A stretch of 15,777 nucleotides of DNA from an uncultured bacterium (GCA_913050545.1 CAJWZY010000018.1:1-15777), one strand, 5' to 3'; counted from the first letter of the stretch, positions 7,694 to 14,215 are shown. The notes: generated by a model from the sequence alone, not told the origin. Translations and numbers: made by a program.

Positions 7694-7912
7694 TCAGAGA
7701 TCGCTGGCCTTTACCGTTGAGCGCTTGTTGGCCTGGGTACGGGCGATTGCTGCATCGAGAAGATCATGGACCTTGTCACTGAGGGCGCCAATAAGTTCAC
7801 CGGATGACATCATGTCCTTCGACTTGACGTAAGCTTTCACTTTGCTGCCGACTACCAGGGTTTCGTTGCTGGCGCTGGGGGCTGCTTCCGCAGCTGGGGC
7901 ATCTTCGAACAT
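7694..7912 (-). CDS. Small bacterial histone-fold protein
   Basis: A 72-aa protein that I read as a single histone fold. Residues 1-17 form an Ala/Pro/acidic tail. Then comes a short helix 1 (V-V-G-S-K-V-K-A-Y-V-K-S-K, 20-32), a loop, a long helix 2 from about Ser36 to Asn62, and a loop with K-R-S-T-V followed by K-A-S-D-L as a very short helix 3. The Arg64-Thr66 pair and the closing D-L match the second loop and third helix of archaeal histones (R-K-T-I-K-A-E-D-I) and of the short bacterial histones known from Bdellovibrio and Leptospira. The likely role is a nucleoid DNA-binding dimer. The ribosome site is strong (AGGAGG, about 10 nt from the ATG) and a strong terminator follows, as expected of an abundant product from a one-gene transcript. 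No homology search was possible. Confidence 0.75.
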   Translation of the reverse strand: MFEDAPAAEAAPSASNETLVVGSKVKAYVKSKDMMSSGELIGALSDKVHDLLDAAIARTQANKRSTVKASDL

Positions 7913-8075
7913 CTCTTTACTTCCTCCTGATTCTGTTGGTCAATTCCCTGATTTCCTTTCCTCTGACCTCAAAGCAGTCCCTCAAGCCTGTAATCACCAA
8001 TCTGACAGGCTCTGAAGCAACTCCTTGGAGAAAGAGAGGAAGTTGGATCCCGGAATTCACCAAAACCTCTAAAAC

Positions 8076-8101
8076 GCCCTGAAAACGCTCTCAGGGCTTT
8101 T
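8076..8101. terminator. Hairpin with flanking A/T tracts (terminator-like)
   Basis: GCCCTGA at 8076-8082 pairs perfectly with TCAGGGC at 8091-8097 around an 8-nt loop. AAAAC precedes and TTTT follows, so on both strands the stem leads into a short U-run (on the minus strand GTTTTAGAGGTTTT). It is the better candidate for ending transcription of the zinc-ribbon membrane protein gene, which stops at 8204, before the histone gene's promoter. Confidence 0.6.
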
Positions 8102-8172
8102 CGTTCAACATTACGGGAAGTCTGAATACCTGAAAAGCCAGATGCTGTCAACAGGTGAATATTCAATTCAAT

Positions 8173-8201
8173 GCCCTCAAACCGCTTCCAGAGGGCGTTT
8201 T
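8173..8201 (+). terminator. Second hairpin, T-tract on the plus strand
   Basis: GCCCTC at 8173-8178 pairs with GAGGGC at 8191-8196 around a 12-nt loop and is followed by GTTTTT on the plus strand. On the minus strand the sequence after the stem is not U-rich, so as an intrinsic terminator it would work for plus-strand transcripts, although no plus-strand gene lies upstream. It resembles the hairpin at 8076-8101, including the loop core A-A-A-N-C-G-C-T. Confidence 0.45.
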
Positions 8202-8203
8202 TG

Positions 8204-8767
8204 CTATTCTTCCTGCTTTTGAAGCCCTCTTTGAAGGCGGTAGATCTCTCTCTCAGGTGTCCGCTTGAGAGCTAATCCCAGGCGTATAACCAGAAGCAGT
8301 AAAAGGACTTCAAGGATCAGTACAGAAAGCACCAGGAAAGTGGAAGCGTTTTCAGGGGTGCCTGAGAGCAGTTTTTTTACGGCGCAAAAAATTTGCCCGC
8401 AGAAAAGGCCGATTCCTGCATAAAAAGACCATTTGAAGTGCCTGGTGAAGCCCAGGCCGAGCAGTGTCAGCGCTATTCCAAGGACTACAATTGCGAACCA
8501 GTTTGAATCTGCAGGCCAGGGTCCGAGAGGGAACCATCCCGAAAAAAAGCGGCTCCAATGGTCCTGGCCGGAGCCCTGGGAGAGGGTTCCAAGCACCACA
8601 TGAATGGCTCCCAGCAGGATGAGTGCGGCGCCGCCGAGATACAGCCAGAAATACTCTTTAACCAGCTCACTGCGGTATCCACAGATGGTGCAGTTGATGG
8701 GGTGCCGCTCTGCGGGGTGTCCGCAGTTTGGGCAATGAACTGGGTCGGTATTATGTTGCGGATCCAC
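8204..8767 (-). CDS. Zinc-ribbon membrane protein of unknown function
   Basis: A 187-aa protein that I do not recognise as a named family. A zinc ribbon of two C-x2-C knuckles comes first (Cys12, Cys15, Cys26 and Cys29, within C-P-N-C-G-H and C-T-I-C-G-Y). Four predicted membrane helices follow at about 38-62, 89-107, 112-133 and 143-166, and then a charged tail rich in Arg, Lys, Gln and Glu. The start is uncertain. The only in-frame start codons before the zinc ribbon are this GTG and a TTG at 8935 that would add 56 residues. Neither has a good ribosome site; the added stretch has more A/T in third positions than the neighbouring genes and would overlap the short tandem repeat in front of the FHA gene. 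Function cannot be inferred; zinc ribbons on small membrane proteins often mediate binding to partners. Confidence 0.65.
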   Translation of the reverse strand: MDPQHNTDPVHCPNCGHPAERHPINCTICGYRSELVKEYFWLYLGGAALILLGAIHVVLGTLSQGSGQDHWSRFFSGWFPLGPWPADSNWFAIVVLGIALTLLGLGFTRHFKWSFYAGIGLFCGQIFCAVKKLLSGTPENASTFLVLSVLILEVLLLLLVIRLGLALKRTPEREIYRLQRGLQKQEE

Positions 8768-8920
8768 AGGTGGTTTATATACCGATCCCTGTCCGGTGGC
8801 AAACGGGGTATGGGGCTTTGTTGAAAGGGCTGCAGCAGCAGTTTCAAACTTCCATCCCGGGCGGCTAAACGCTAAACTGCAGGCCTGAATCCCCTGCCGG
8901 TTCTGACCCGGTGATAGATT

Positions 8921-8962
8921 GAAGTGAAGATTCAAAAGTGAAGATTCAGAAGTGAAGAGGAC
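8921..8962 (+). repeat. 14-bp tandem repeat just before the FHA gene
   Basis: Three consecutive units: GAAGTGAAGATTCA (8921-8934), AAAGTGAAGATTCA (8935-8948) and GAAGTGAAGAGGAC (8949-8962). The first two differ at one base; the third diverges at its end to form the ribosome site GAAGAGG (8954-8960) of the gene starting at 8965. The repeat lies in the region between the minus-strand zinc-ribbon gene and the plus-strand injection-system cluster, where a promoter for the cluster would be expected. A smaller tandem GCTAAAC pair lies at 8864-8877. I see no clear -35/-10 pair. Confidence 0.7.
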
Positions 8963-8964
8963 GC

Positions 8965-10677
8965 ATGAAAGTCTCTGAAGGTTTCATGCTGCGGGTATTG
9001 AATGGAGAGTTCCGGGGAAAGGTATTTCCTCTGCGGGATTCCATCGATATCGGCAGTGCTGGTGAATGTGAGCTGTGCATCAGGGATTCCCTGGTTTCTC
9101 CAAGCCACGCTCGTCTCCAGAGGGAGGGAGACGAGATGGTTATCGAGGACCTGGGAAGCTCCAGGGGCACCTTCCTCAATGAGCGGCCGGTTGACCGCGC
9201 AAGCCTCCGAACAGGTGATCTCCTGCGGGTTGGGGGTACGAGGTTGTCGGTGATTCCTGATACAGGGCATCCTGGCGGCAGCTCTCCAGGGGCTTCCGGG
9301 GGAGATCGGGCATTGCTGAAGCGAGCGAGGGCTGCGGAGGCCAAGAAGGTCGAGCTGGAGAAGGCCCGGGCGAGATTGACCAGGCAGAACGAGGAGCTGA
9401 GCCAGAAGCTCGTCCAGCGCCTGGACCAGAAGAAACGGCTGGTGGCCGGCCTGAAAAGCGTCATGGCCGCCAAGGCCCGGCTGGAGGCCGAGCTGGAGGA
9501 AGCCAGGGATGAGCGTTCTCTAATCGAGGCGGGGCAACCCGGAGAGGCCCAGGCAGCTGGAGCCCGGGGCGGCGAGCTGCAGAAGGAACTCGAGGCTGTT
9601 CGAGCGGAGCTGGCAGGGCAGGGTGAGAATCACCAGCAGGAGCTCGATGATTCGAAGGAGTCCCTGCTGGCGGCGCAGCAGGAGGTGCAGAACCTGCAGG
9701 CGAAGCTGGGTGAGGCCGAGGCTGGGCAGGCAGAGGTGAACAGCAGGTTGCTTGAAGAAGAACACAAGGTTGCCGAATCGGCGTCGGGCCAGGATGAGCT
9801 CCGCCGCCGCCTGCAGGCCTTGGAGCAGGACAACCGGCGCCTGGAGTCAAGCGATGGTGAACTCGATAAGGAGCTGGCGGTGTCGGCGGAGCTTCGCGGG
9901 GAGGTCACAGGTCTTCGCAGAGAGCTTGATTCGCTCCTGGCTGAAAGGAAGCAGGATTCGCGCAAGCACCGCAGTGAGCTTGCCAGCCAGGAGGAGGAGA
10001 ACCGTCAGCGCCTCGAGGAGACAGAGCAGGATGTCAGCAGCGCCTACCAGGAGAACATCGAACGGCTGCAGGTGGAGAAAGAACGAATTACAGCGGAGCT
10101 GAAGGGGCGCGAAGCAGAATTTGAACAACAGGCGGGTCAGCTTGCAGAAGCCAGTGCGGAATCGGCTCGTGTCGAGGAATCGGTTCTGAGCCTGCAGGAA
10201 GAGCTCGAGCAGGAGCGTACGGCGAGTGCCGGGTTCCGGGTGCGTTGTGCGGAGATTGAGAAGGAGAAGGAACTGCTCAGCGACGGTATCAGCCAGCGCC
10301 AGGAGAAGATTGATTCCCAGGCGACGGTACTGGCCGAGAGCGAGGGACGACTCGGCAAGGCCAGCCGGGAGCTCGCTTTTTTCGAGAGGGAAAGAAAGAA
10401 AACAGAAAAACAACTCAACCGTGAGATCGAGCTTCTGCAGAAGCGCCTGGCGGCTGCCGAGAAAAAACGCCAGGTGCAGGAAGCGCGGCTCGATGGCCTC
10501 AGGGACAGCGAAGCAAGCCGTTCAGGGGAGCTGCTGTTGCTGAAGAAGTATGTAGATGATGTGAGGCAACGATTGCTGGAGAAGGAGGCTCTCCTGCAGG
10601 ACCTGGGAGCCCGGTTGCTCCTGGAGGGGGAAGAGGAATCTCCCCTGGTGGAAGGTGGTGTGAGTGATGCGTCGTGA
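8965..10677 (+). CDS. FHA domain protein with long coiled coil
   Basis: A 570-aa cytoplasmic protein; no signal peptide or membrane helix is seen. Residues 8-97 form a forkhead-associated domain, a fold that reads phosphothreonine peptides: S-P-S-H at 45-48, E-D-L-G-S-S-R-G-T-F-L-N at 61-72. The family's usual G-R near the first loop is Gly30-Ser31 here, so the Arg that normally contacts phosphate is missing. From about 113 to 555 the sequence is an almost unbroken heptad-like run rich in Glu, Leu, Lys, Arg and Gln, a long coiled coil. The ATG has GAAGAGG 4 nt upstream. It stands first in the row of genes leading into the contractile injection system, 31 bp before the next. FHA proteins regulate type VI secretion, so a regulatory or scaffold role here is plausible but inferred. 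It could also be unrelated to the system. Confidence 0.85.
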   Translation: MKVSEGFMLRVLNGEFRGKVFPLRDSIDIGSAGECELCIRDSLVSPSHARLQREGDEMVIEDLGSSRGTFLNERPVDRASLRTGDLLRVGGTRLSVIPDTGHPGGSSPGASGGDRALLKRARAAEAKKVELEKARARLTRQNEELSQKLVQRLDQKKRLVAGLKSVMAAKARLEAELEEARDERSLIEAGQPGEAQAAGARGGELQKELEAVRAELAGQGENHQQELDDSKESLLAAQQEVQNLQAKLGEAEAGQAEVNSRLLEEEHKVAESASGQDELRRRLQALEQDNRRLESSDGELDKELAVSAELRGEVTGLRRELDSLLAERKQDSRKHRSELASQEEENRQRLEETEQDVSSAYQENIERLQVEKERITAELKGREAEFEQQAGQLAEASAESARVEESVLSLQEELEQERTASAGFRVRCAEIEKEKELLSDGISQRQEKIDSQATVLAESEGRLGKASRELAFFERERKKTEKQLNREIELLQKRLAAAEKKRQVQEARLDGLRDSEASRSGELLLLKKYVDDVRQRLLEKEALLQDLGARLLLEGEEESPLVEGGVSDAS

Positions 10678-10708
10678 AACAATGCAATCGAGCAGGGTGG
10701 TGTAGAGA

Positions 10709-11206
10709 ATGAGAGCTCTTCGTCCAACCGTATCGAAGGCCTTTTCTGTTCCGGCAGGGAGAAACCATTCGGTTCTCGAGCCGGGTATCCCGCGGGGACA
10801 CGCCCAGGCTCTCGGGCGGTTTTTCAGAAATCTCCAACTGGCCTTCAGGAGAAGGGGCGCCCTGCCGGGGAGCGTACGGGTTGGCGAGGTGCAGGATGCC
10901 ACCTCCCGGTTGCTGGAGGGGCTCGAATTCGTGATCGAGACTCCCCGGGGAGTTTTTCGCCTTCAAAACAGTCTCCACGGTTCGGTCAGTATCAGGGAGC
11001 TCCTCGATACCGGCTCTGAAGAAGAGGTGGAGCTTCTCGGAGTACAGTGCCGGGATGGGAGCTACGTGCCGATACGCAAAGCGGCAAGCGAAGCGGGTAC
11101 GGCGGGTAATTTTTCATTCACCTCGATTCATGCTCTTGTTGATGAGTACATGGATGGGGCAATGAGCAGACGACGACGGACGGGTATTGAATATGATTCT
11201 GGTTGA
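10709..11206 (+). CDS. Protein of unknown function, injection-system cluster
   Basis: A 165-aa protein that I do not recognise. An in-frame stop codon at 10703-10705 means that ATG 10709 is the furthest upstream start; its ribosome site is weak. The N-terminal third is basic with several arginines (G-R-F-F-R-N, F-R-R-R-G), the middle is mixed hydrophobic and acidic with beta-like stretches (L-E-F-V-I-E-T, E-V-E-L-L-G-V), and the C-terminus has an R-R-R-R run at about 154-157. No signal peptide or membrane segment is visible. It lies between the FHA protein and the tail-terminator gene, 31 bp and 69 bp away, which suggests but does not prove a part in the injection system. Confidence 0.65.
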   Translation: MRALRPTVSKAFSVPAGRNHSVLEPGIPRGHAQALGRFFRNLQLAFRRRGALPGSVRVGEVQDATSRLLEGLEFVIETPRGVFRLQNSLHGSVSIRELLDTGSEEEVELLGVQCRDGSYVPIRKAASEAGTAGNFSFTSIHALVDEYMDGAMSRRRRTGIEYDSG

Positions 11207-11275
11207 GCTGGCTACAGCGTGGATTTCCAGTGAGCGGTCCCGAACGGGCTTCGAAAGGCCCGGGAGGTCGGTCCT

Positions 11276-11887
11276 GTGAGACCTGGAGATTTCTACGACC
11301 TGAGCCGTTACCTCGCGATTCGCTTCGAGGAATCGATCTGCGGAACGGCTGAGCAGCAGGAGATTCCTGTCTTTCTCTGCCATCCGATTGACCTTCCTCC
11401 CCGGGGGGAGGACGCCGGAGGCGGAGCCAGGGGGGTTCTCTATCTGCACCGGGTTTCCCCCGATGCCAGGTACCGCCAGGCAGGTTCCCGGATGCAGCCG
11501 GCGCCGGAGGCCGGGCTTCCGGGCCGCAGCCGCCGCGGTGGCCTCTGGGTCAACCTGCGCTATGTCTTCATGATTGTCGAGGCGACTCCCCAGGAGGAGA
11601 TGGGCTCGATCGGCGCGGCCCTGCAGTTCCTTCATTCCTGCGCACTGTTGCCGGTGGGGGAGATGGAGGAGTTCCTGGGCAAGGGAGTGGACCTGGAGAT
11701 CGCCGAGCTTCCTGTCGAGATCGTGGAAGACCGGGAAGCCTGGCGAGAGCTGGGGCTCCCACGACACCAGCTCGCCATCAGCTTCGAGGTGTCATTGCCG
11801 CTGGCATCGCAAAAGTACGAGACCGTGGAGAGGGTTCTTGAAAGAGAGGTTCGCCTCGAGCGGGTTCTCAACGAAGGGGAGGAATGA
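11276..11887 (+). CDS. DUF4255 protein, Pvc16/Afp16-like tail terminator
   Basis: A 203-aa protein matching the DUF4255 (Pvc16 N-terminal) family, which caps the distal end of the tube and sheath in extracellular contractile injection systems and limits particle length. The matching part runs from W-V-N-L-R-Y-V-F-M-I-V-E-A at about 91-103, through G-S-I-G-A-A-L-Q-F-L-H at 110-120, to L-P-V-E-I-V-E-D-R-E-A-W-R-E-L-G and Q-L-A-I-S-F-E-V-S-L-P-L at 145-177. A Gly/Arg/Pro-rich insert sits at about 42-89. Start is GTG with GGGAGG 8 nt upstream. The stop overlaps the next gene by 4 bp. In well-known systems the terminator gene stands last; here it precedes the tube and sheath genes. Assignment rests on pattern and context, without a database search. 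Confidence 0.78.
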   Translation: MRPGDFYDLSRYLAIRFEESICGTAEQQEIPVFLCHPIDLPPRGEDAGGGARGVLYLHRVSPDARYRQAGSRMQPAPEAGLPGRSRRGGLWVNLRYVFMIVEATPQEEMGSIGAALQFLHSCALLPVGEMEEFLGKGVDLEIAELPVEIVEDREAWRELGLPRHQLAISFEVSLPLASQKYETVERVLEREVRLERVLNEGEE

Positions 11888-12861
11888 AATTTATGTCTAC
11901 CTGTGATCAGAACTCTTTGCGCTGGGTTGGCTGCGGCAAGACGGCCCTGGTGTCGCTGCGGGCTCCTGCCCTGGAAGATACAGCTGCGCAGGAGGCGGGG
12001 CTGGTTAAAGACTTCACCGCGGGCGGTGGGGTTGAGTTCATCCTGGAGCCCCTCTCTCTTTCTGCCGGAGACGGATACCTGGATGGAGTGCTTGGCCAGG
12101 ATGCTCTCGCGCAGCTGGTCGGCGAGCCGGGAGATCCGGGGGATTGCTCCGGCTTGTACGAGCTGGCCGGCAGGGATGAGGTTGGCACGGTGGTTCTGCC
12201 ACCGGTGAGCTCGGCAGCAATCGGCTTGCTTGAGGATTTTGCATTGCAGCATCCGAGGCTTCTGCTCTGCTGCCAGATAGCGGGGGGAAGCGGGCAGCAG
12301 GCTGGTGGAGGGGCTGAAGTCAGCCTGCGACGACCCCTGCCGAATTTCGCTGTCCTGGAGCTGCAGGCTCCCGGGAAACCCTCGGCCGCCCACCTGGCAG
12401 GCTGCCTGGAGGCGAGAGATTTCTTTCCCCTTCGAACGCCCTCGGCGCTCCAGAGGTCAAGCATGGCAATTCGCAGCGGAATCGGTGGGGAGGGAGAGCT
12501 CCTTCCATTCCCCGGTGAGCTGCGCGCCCTGGTGACCTGGCGCCGCCGCCAGGGGCTTCGCCGCTCCCTGGAGCTTGGAACTCGCTGGACTGTATTTGAG
12601 TACGCCTCAGAGGCCCTTCTGCGCAGGGTTGAACGCCAGGCGAGAGCGTTTTTTCACAGCCTGGCAGTTGATGGGTTCCTGCCGTTTCGAAAAGGCTTCG
12701 AGTTGAAGGTTTCCCTGGCGGGTGACCCACAGGATGGGACAGAGGGTTTTGAGCGCAGGTTGTCGATCGGTGTCCGCACGAGACTGGACACCTGCGATGG
12801 AGTCGAGGTGGAGCAGCTTCTGCCCGCCGGCCGTGTTGTCCTGGAGGAGTCGGTAAGCTGA
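11884..12861 (+). CDS. Short, divergent tail sheath-like protein
   Basis: A 325-aa protein whose C-terminal third matches contractile tail sheath proteins: R-S-L-E-L-G-T-R-W-T-V-F-E-Y at 227-240, then A-L-L-R-R-V-E-R-Q-A-R-A-F-F at 244-257, and a closing beta stretch near 290-300. The middle, R-D-E-V-G-T-V-V-L-P-P-V at 97-108 and L-L-L-C-C-Q-I at 126-132, corresponds to a sheath core strand. The usual N-terminal P-G-V-Y-V-E-E arm, through which subunits interlock, is not seen, and the protein is shorter than most sheaths (350-500 aa or more). It may be a minor or cap-proximal sheath, or a divergent main one. ATG 11884 overlaps the previous stop; ATG 11893 has a better-placed GGGGAGG (10 nt) and could be the true start. 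Confidence 0.72.
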   Translation: MKFMSTCDQNSLRWVGCGKTALVSLRAPALEDTAAQEAGLVKDFTAGGGVEFILEPLSLSAGDGYLDGVLGQDALAQLVGEPGDPGDCSGLYELAGRDEVGTVVLPPVSSAAIGLLEDFALQHPRLLLCCQIAGGSGQQAGGGAEVSLRRPLPNFAVLELQAPGKPSAAHLAGCLEARDFFPLRTPSALQRSSMAIRSGIGGEGELLPFPGELRALVTWRRRQGLRRSLELGTRWTVFEYASEALLRRVERQARAFFHSLAVDGFLPFRKGFELKVSLAGDPQDGTEGFERRLSIGVRTRLDTCDGVEVEQLLPAGRVVLEESVS

Positions 12862-13370
12862 TGGTGAGCAGGAAGCCAGGGACACAACTTGAGCGGAAAC
12901 AGTCGAGGCAGGCATTCGAATTGACCGGCAACTGCAACTTTCTCGTCGAGGTCGATGGCCTTGAAGAGGAGGGCGGTGGCCTGGTCGGGAGTTTTCGGGA
13001 AGTGAGTGGACTGGATTCATGTTCGCCGGTGCTGGAGTACAGGGTGGGCAACCAGGCCTCTGCAATGCAGATTCCCGGGCGGGCGGTCTACGGCAATATC
13101 CTCCTCAAGAGGGGTGTTACCGCCTCGGGAGCGTTTTACCGCTGGCGCAAACGTATCGAGGAGGGGGAGGAGGATCTCCGCAACGGCTCGATCGTGCTGC
13201 TGGATGCAGTCCTGAGAGAGACGGCCAGGTGGAATTTTTACGCTGCCTGGCCTTGCCGCTACGAGGGCCCGGTGCTGGATATCACCGGAGATGAAATCAG
13301 TATTGAGACCCTGGAGCTGGTTGTCGAGCGACTGGAGCGGGTCTGCGCCGGGGAGGTTGCCAGTGAATAG
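12861..13370 (+). CDS. Tail tube protein 1 (gp19/Pvc1-type)
   Basis: A 169-aa inner tube protein of a contractile injection system; hexamers of such proteins stack to form the tube that is driven into the target. The family pattern is clear: N-F-L-V-E-V-D-G at 26-33, G-S-F-R-E-V-S-G-L-D at 43-52, V-L-E-Y-R at 57-61, G-N-I-L-L-K-R-G-V at 78-86, F-Y-R-W at 92-95, N-G-S-I-V-L-L-D-A at 108-116, and a final helix/strand from D-E-I-S-I-E-T-L-E-L at 144-153. The first 20 residues are a basic extension not usual in the family. ATG overlaps the sheath-like stop by one base, with GGAGGAG 11 nt upstream. A second tube paralogue follows, as in Afp and PVC systems, which use more than one tube protein. 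Confidence 0.87.
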   Translation: MVSRKPGTQLERKQSRQAFELTGNCNFLVEVDGLEEEGGGLVGSFREVSGLDSCSPVLEYRVGNQASAMQIPGRAVYGNILLKRGVTASGAFYRWRKRIEEGEEDLRNGSIVLLDAVLRETARWNFYAAWPCRYEGPVLDITGDEISIETLELVVERLERVCAGEVASE

Positions 13371-13397
13371 AGCTTTGCCTTCGGGGAGATTCCGAGC

Positions 13398-13817
13398 ATG
13401 AGAGTACTGTTGAAGGAATTGCTGAGAGGCGATCGTTTTGATCTCGAGCTCGAGGGGATCTCGACAGCTGGTTTTGTCAGCTGCTCGGGACTTGAGAGCA
13501 GTCGCGAGGTGCTGGAGTATCGCGAAGGTGGTTCCGACAGGGTTGAATTTTTCGAGGATGGACCTTCCACGGGCCGGCTGGTGCTCGAGCGTGGCCTGAC
13601 ACGCGATGCGGAGCTCTGGAACTGGTACCAGGATGCACTGCCTCGCAGCGGTGCCGTTGTGCTTCTCGATGAGGATGGCAACGAGAGCATGCGCTGGATT
13701 TTTCACAGTGCTGTAGCGGTCAGCTGGAAAGGTCCGCCACTGGATGCACGGAACCAGGAGATCGCGCTTGAAAAGCTGGAGATCATCTACGAAGGATTAA
13801 GATGGAAGAAAAACTGA
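13398..13817 (+). CDS. Tail tube protein 2 (gp19/Pvc5-type)
   Basis: A 139-aa paralogue of the preceding tube protein, without the basic extension. Matching elements: F-D-L-E-L-E-G at 14-20, V-S-C-S-G-L-E at 27-33, E-V-L-E-Y-R-E-G-G at 37-45, G-R-L-V-L-E-R-G-L-T at 59-68, W-N-W-Y at 74-77, G-A-V-V-L-L-D-E-D-G at 85-94 and E-I-A-L-E-K-L-E-I-I-Y-E-G at 121-133. By position, just before the CIS tube-adaptor gene, it is the likely Pvc5/Afp5 counterpart that joins tube to baseplate; this is inference from gene order. GGGGAG at 13383-13388 lies 9 nt before the ATG. The end overlaps the next gene by 16 bp. Confidence 0.86.
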   Translation: MRVLLKELLRGDRFDLELEGISTAGFVSCSGLESSREVLEYREGGSDRVEFFEDGPSTGRLVLERGLTRDAELWNWYQDALPRSGAVVLLDEDGNESMRWIFHSAVAVSWKGPPLDARNQEIALEKLEIIYEGLRWKKN

Positions 13818-14215
13818 ACGGCCTGGTCAAGGCGGAGCTGACGGATCTCGGCAGCATGGAGACCGTGACGGTTGACTGGAACCCACGCAAGTATTCGCTC
13901 TCGAAGAAAAACCAGCTGGCCCCGGCGGGCATGCAGGCCGCCACCCCCGGTGGGTGCGAAGAACGTTTTTCAACGGAGCTCTTCCTCGATTCGACCCGTC
14001 GTCCACTGGATGAGCGGAACCTGCGCGAGGTTGCCGAGAAGCTTGAGGGCTGGATGGATCCGCAATCACCAGGCGGCCCTCCTGCGAAGGTCGTTTTCCT
14101 CTGGGGACCTTTTCGATTCACAGGCTATATCGACCAGATCGAGGAGGACTGGGTACGTTTCGATCCCGATGGAACTCCCGTTCGCGGCCTGATTCGACTG
14201 GAGATGAGAGGATGA
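13802..14215 (+). CDS. CIS tube-baseplate adaptor (Pvc7/Afp7-like)
   Basis: A 137-aa protein matching the contractile injection system tube protein domain found in Pvc7 and Afp7. Seen motifs are N-P-R-K-Y-S-L-S-K at 27-35, S-T-E-L-F-L-D-S-T at 57-65, P-P-A-K-V-V-F-L-W-G at 93-102, F-T-G-Y-I-D-Q-I at 106-113 and D-P-D-G-T-P-V-R-G at 121-129. In this family the domain is often followed by a LysM domain; here the protein ends eight residues after the last motif, so none is present. It is thought to fit between the tube and the spike hub in the baseplate. GAAGGA lies 5 nt before the ATG and the start overlaps the tube 2 gene by 16 bp. Confidence 0.84.
   Translation: MEEKLNGLVKAELTDLGSMETVTVDWNPRKYSLSKKNQLAPAGMQAATPGGCEERFSTELFLDSTRRPLDERNLREVAEKLEGWMDPQSPGGPPAKVVFLWGPFRFTGYIDQIEEDWVRFDPDGTPVRGLIRLEMRG

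Larger units (their letters stand above)
7913..8203. other. 291-bp non-coding gap holding two related hairpins
   Basis: No convincing gene lies here; a 65-codon open frame on the minus strand (7969-8166) lacks a ribosome site and runs through one hairpin. The part nearest 7913 must hold the promoter and leader of the minus-strand histone gene, but I cannot pick a -35/-10 pair with confidence. The far part holds two hairpins described separately. Local base composition is more AT-rich than in the genes around it. Confidence 0.6.

Noticed and set aside
8145..8160. CTGTCAACAGGTG shared with the start of the beta-propeller gene near 4819-4832
   Set aside because: A 13-base match is expected about once or twice by chance in a window of this length, and one copy encodes part of a signal peptide.
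7969..8166. 65-codon minus-strand open frame in the gap before the histone gene
   Set aside because: No ribosome site, runs through a hairpin, and its composition is not protein-like.
12320..13051. 243-codon minus-strand frame under the sheath-like gene
   Set aside because: Rich in Pro, Ser and Arg with no recognisable fold; antisense to a gene supported by its C-terminal sheath signature.
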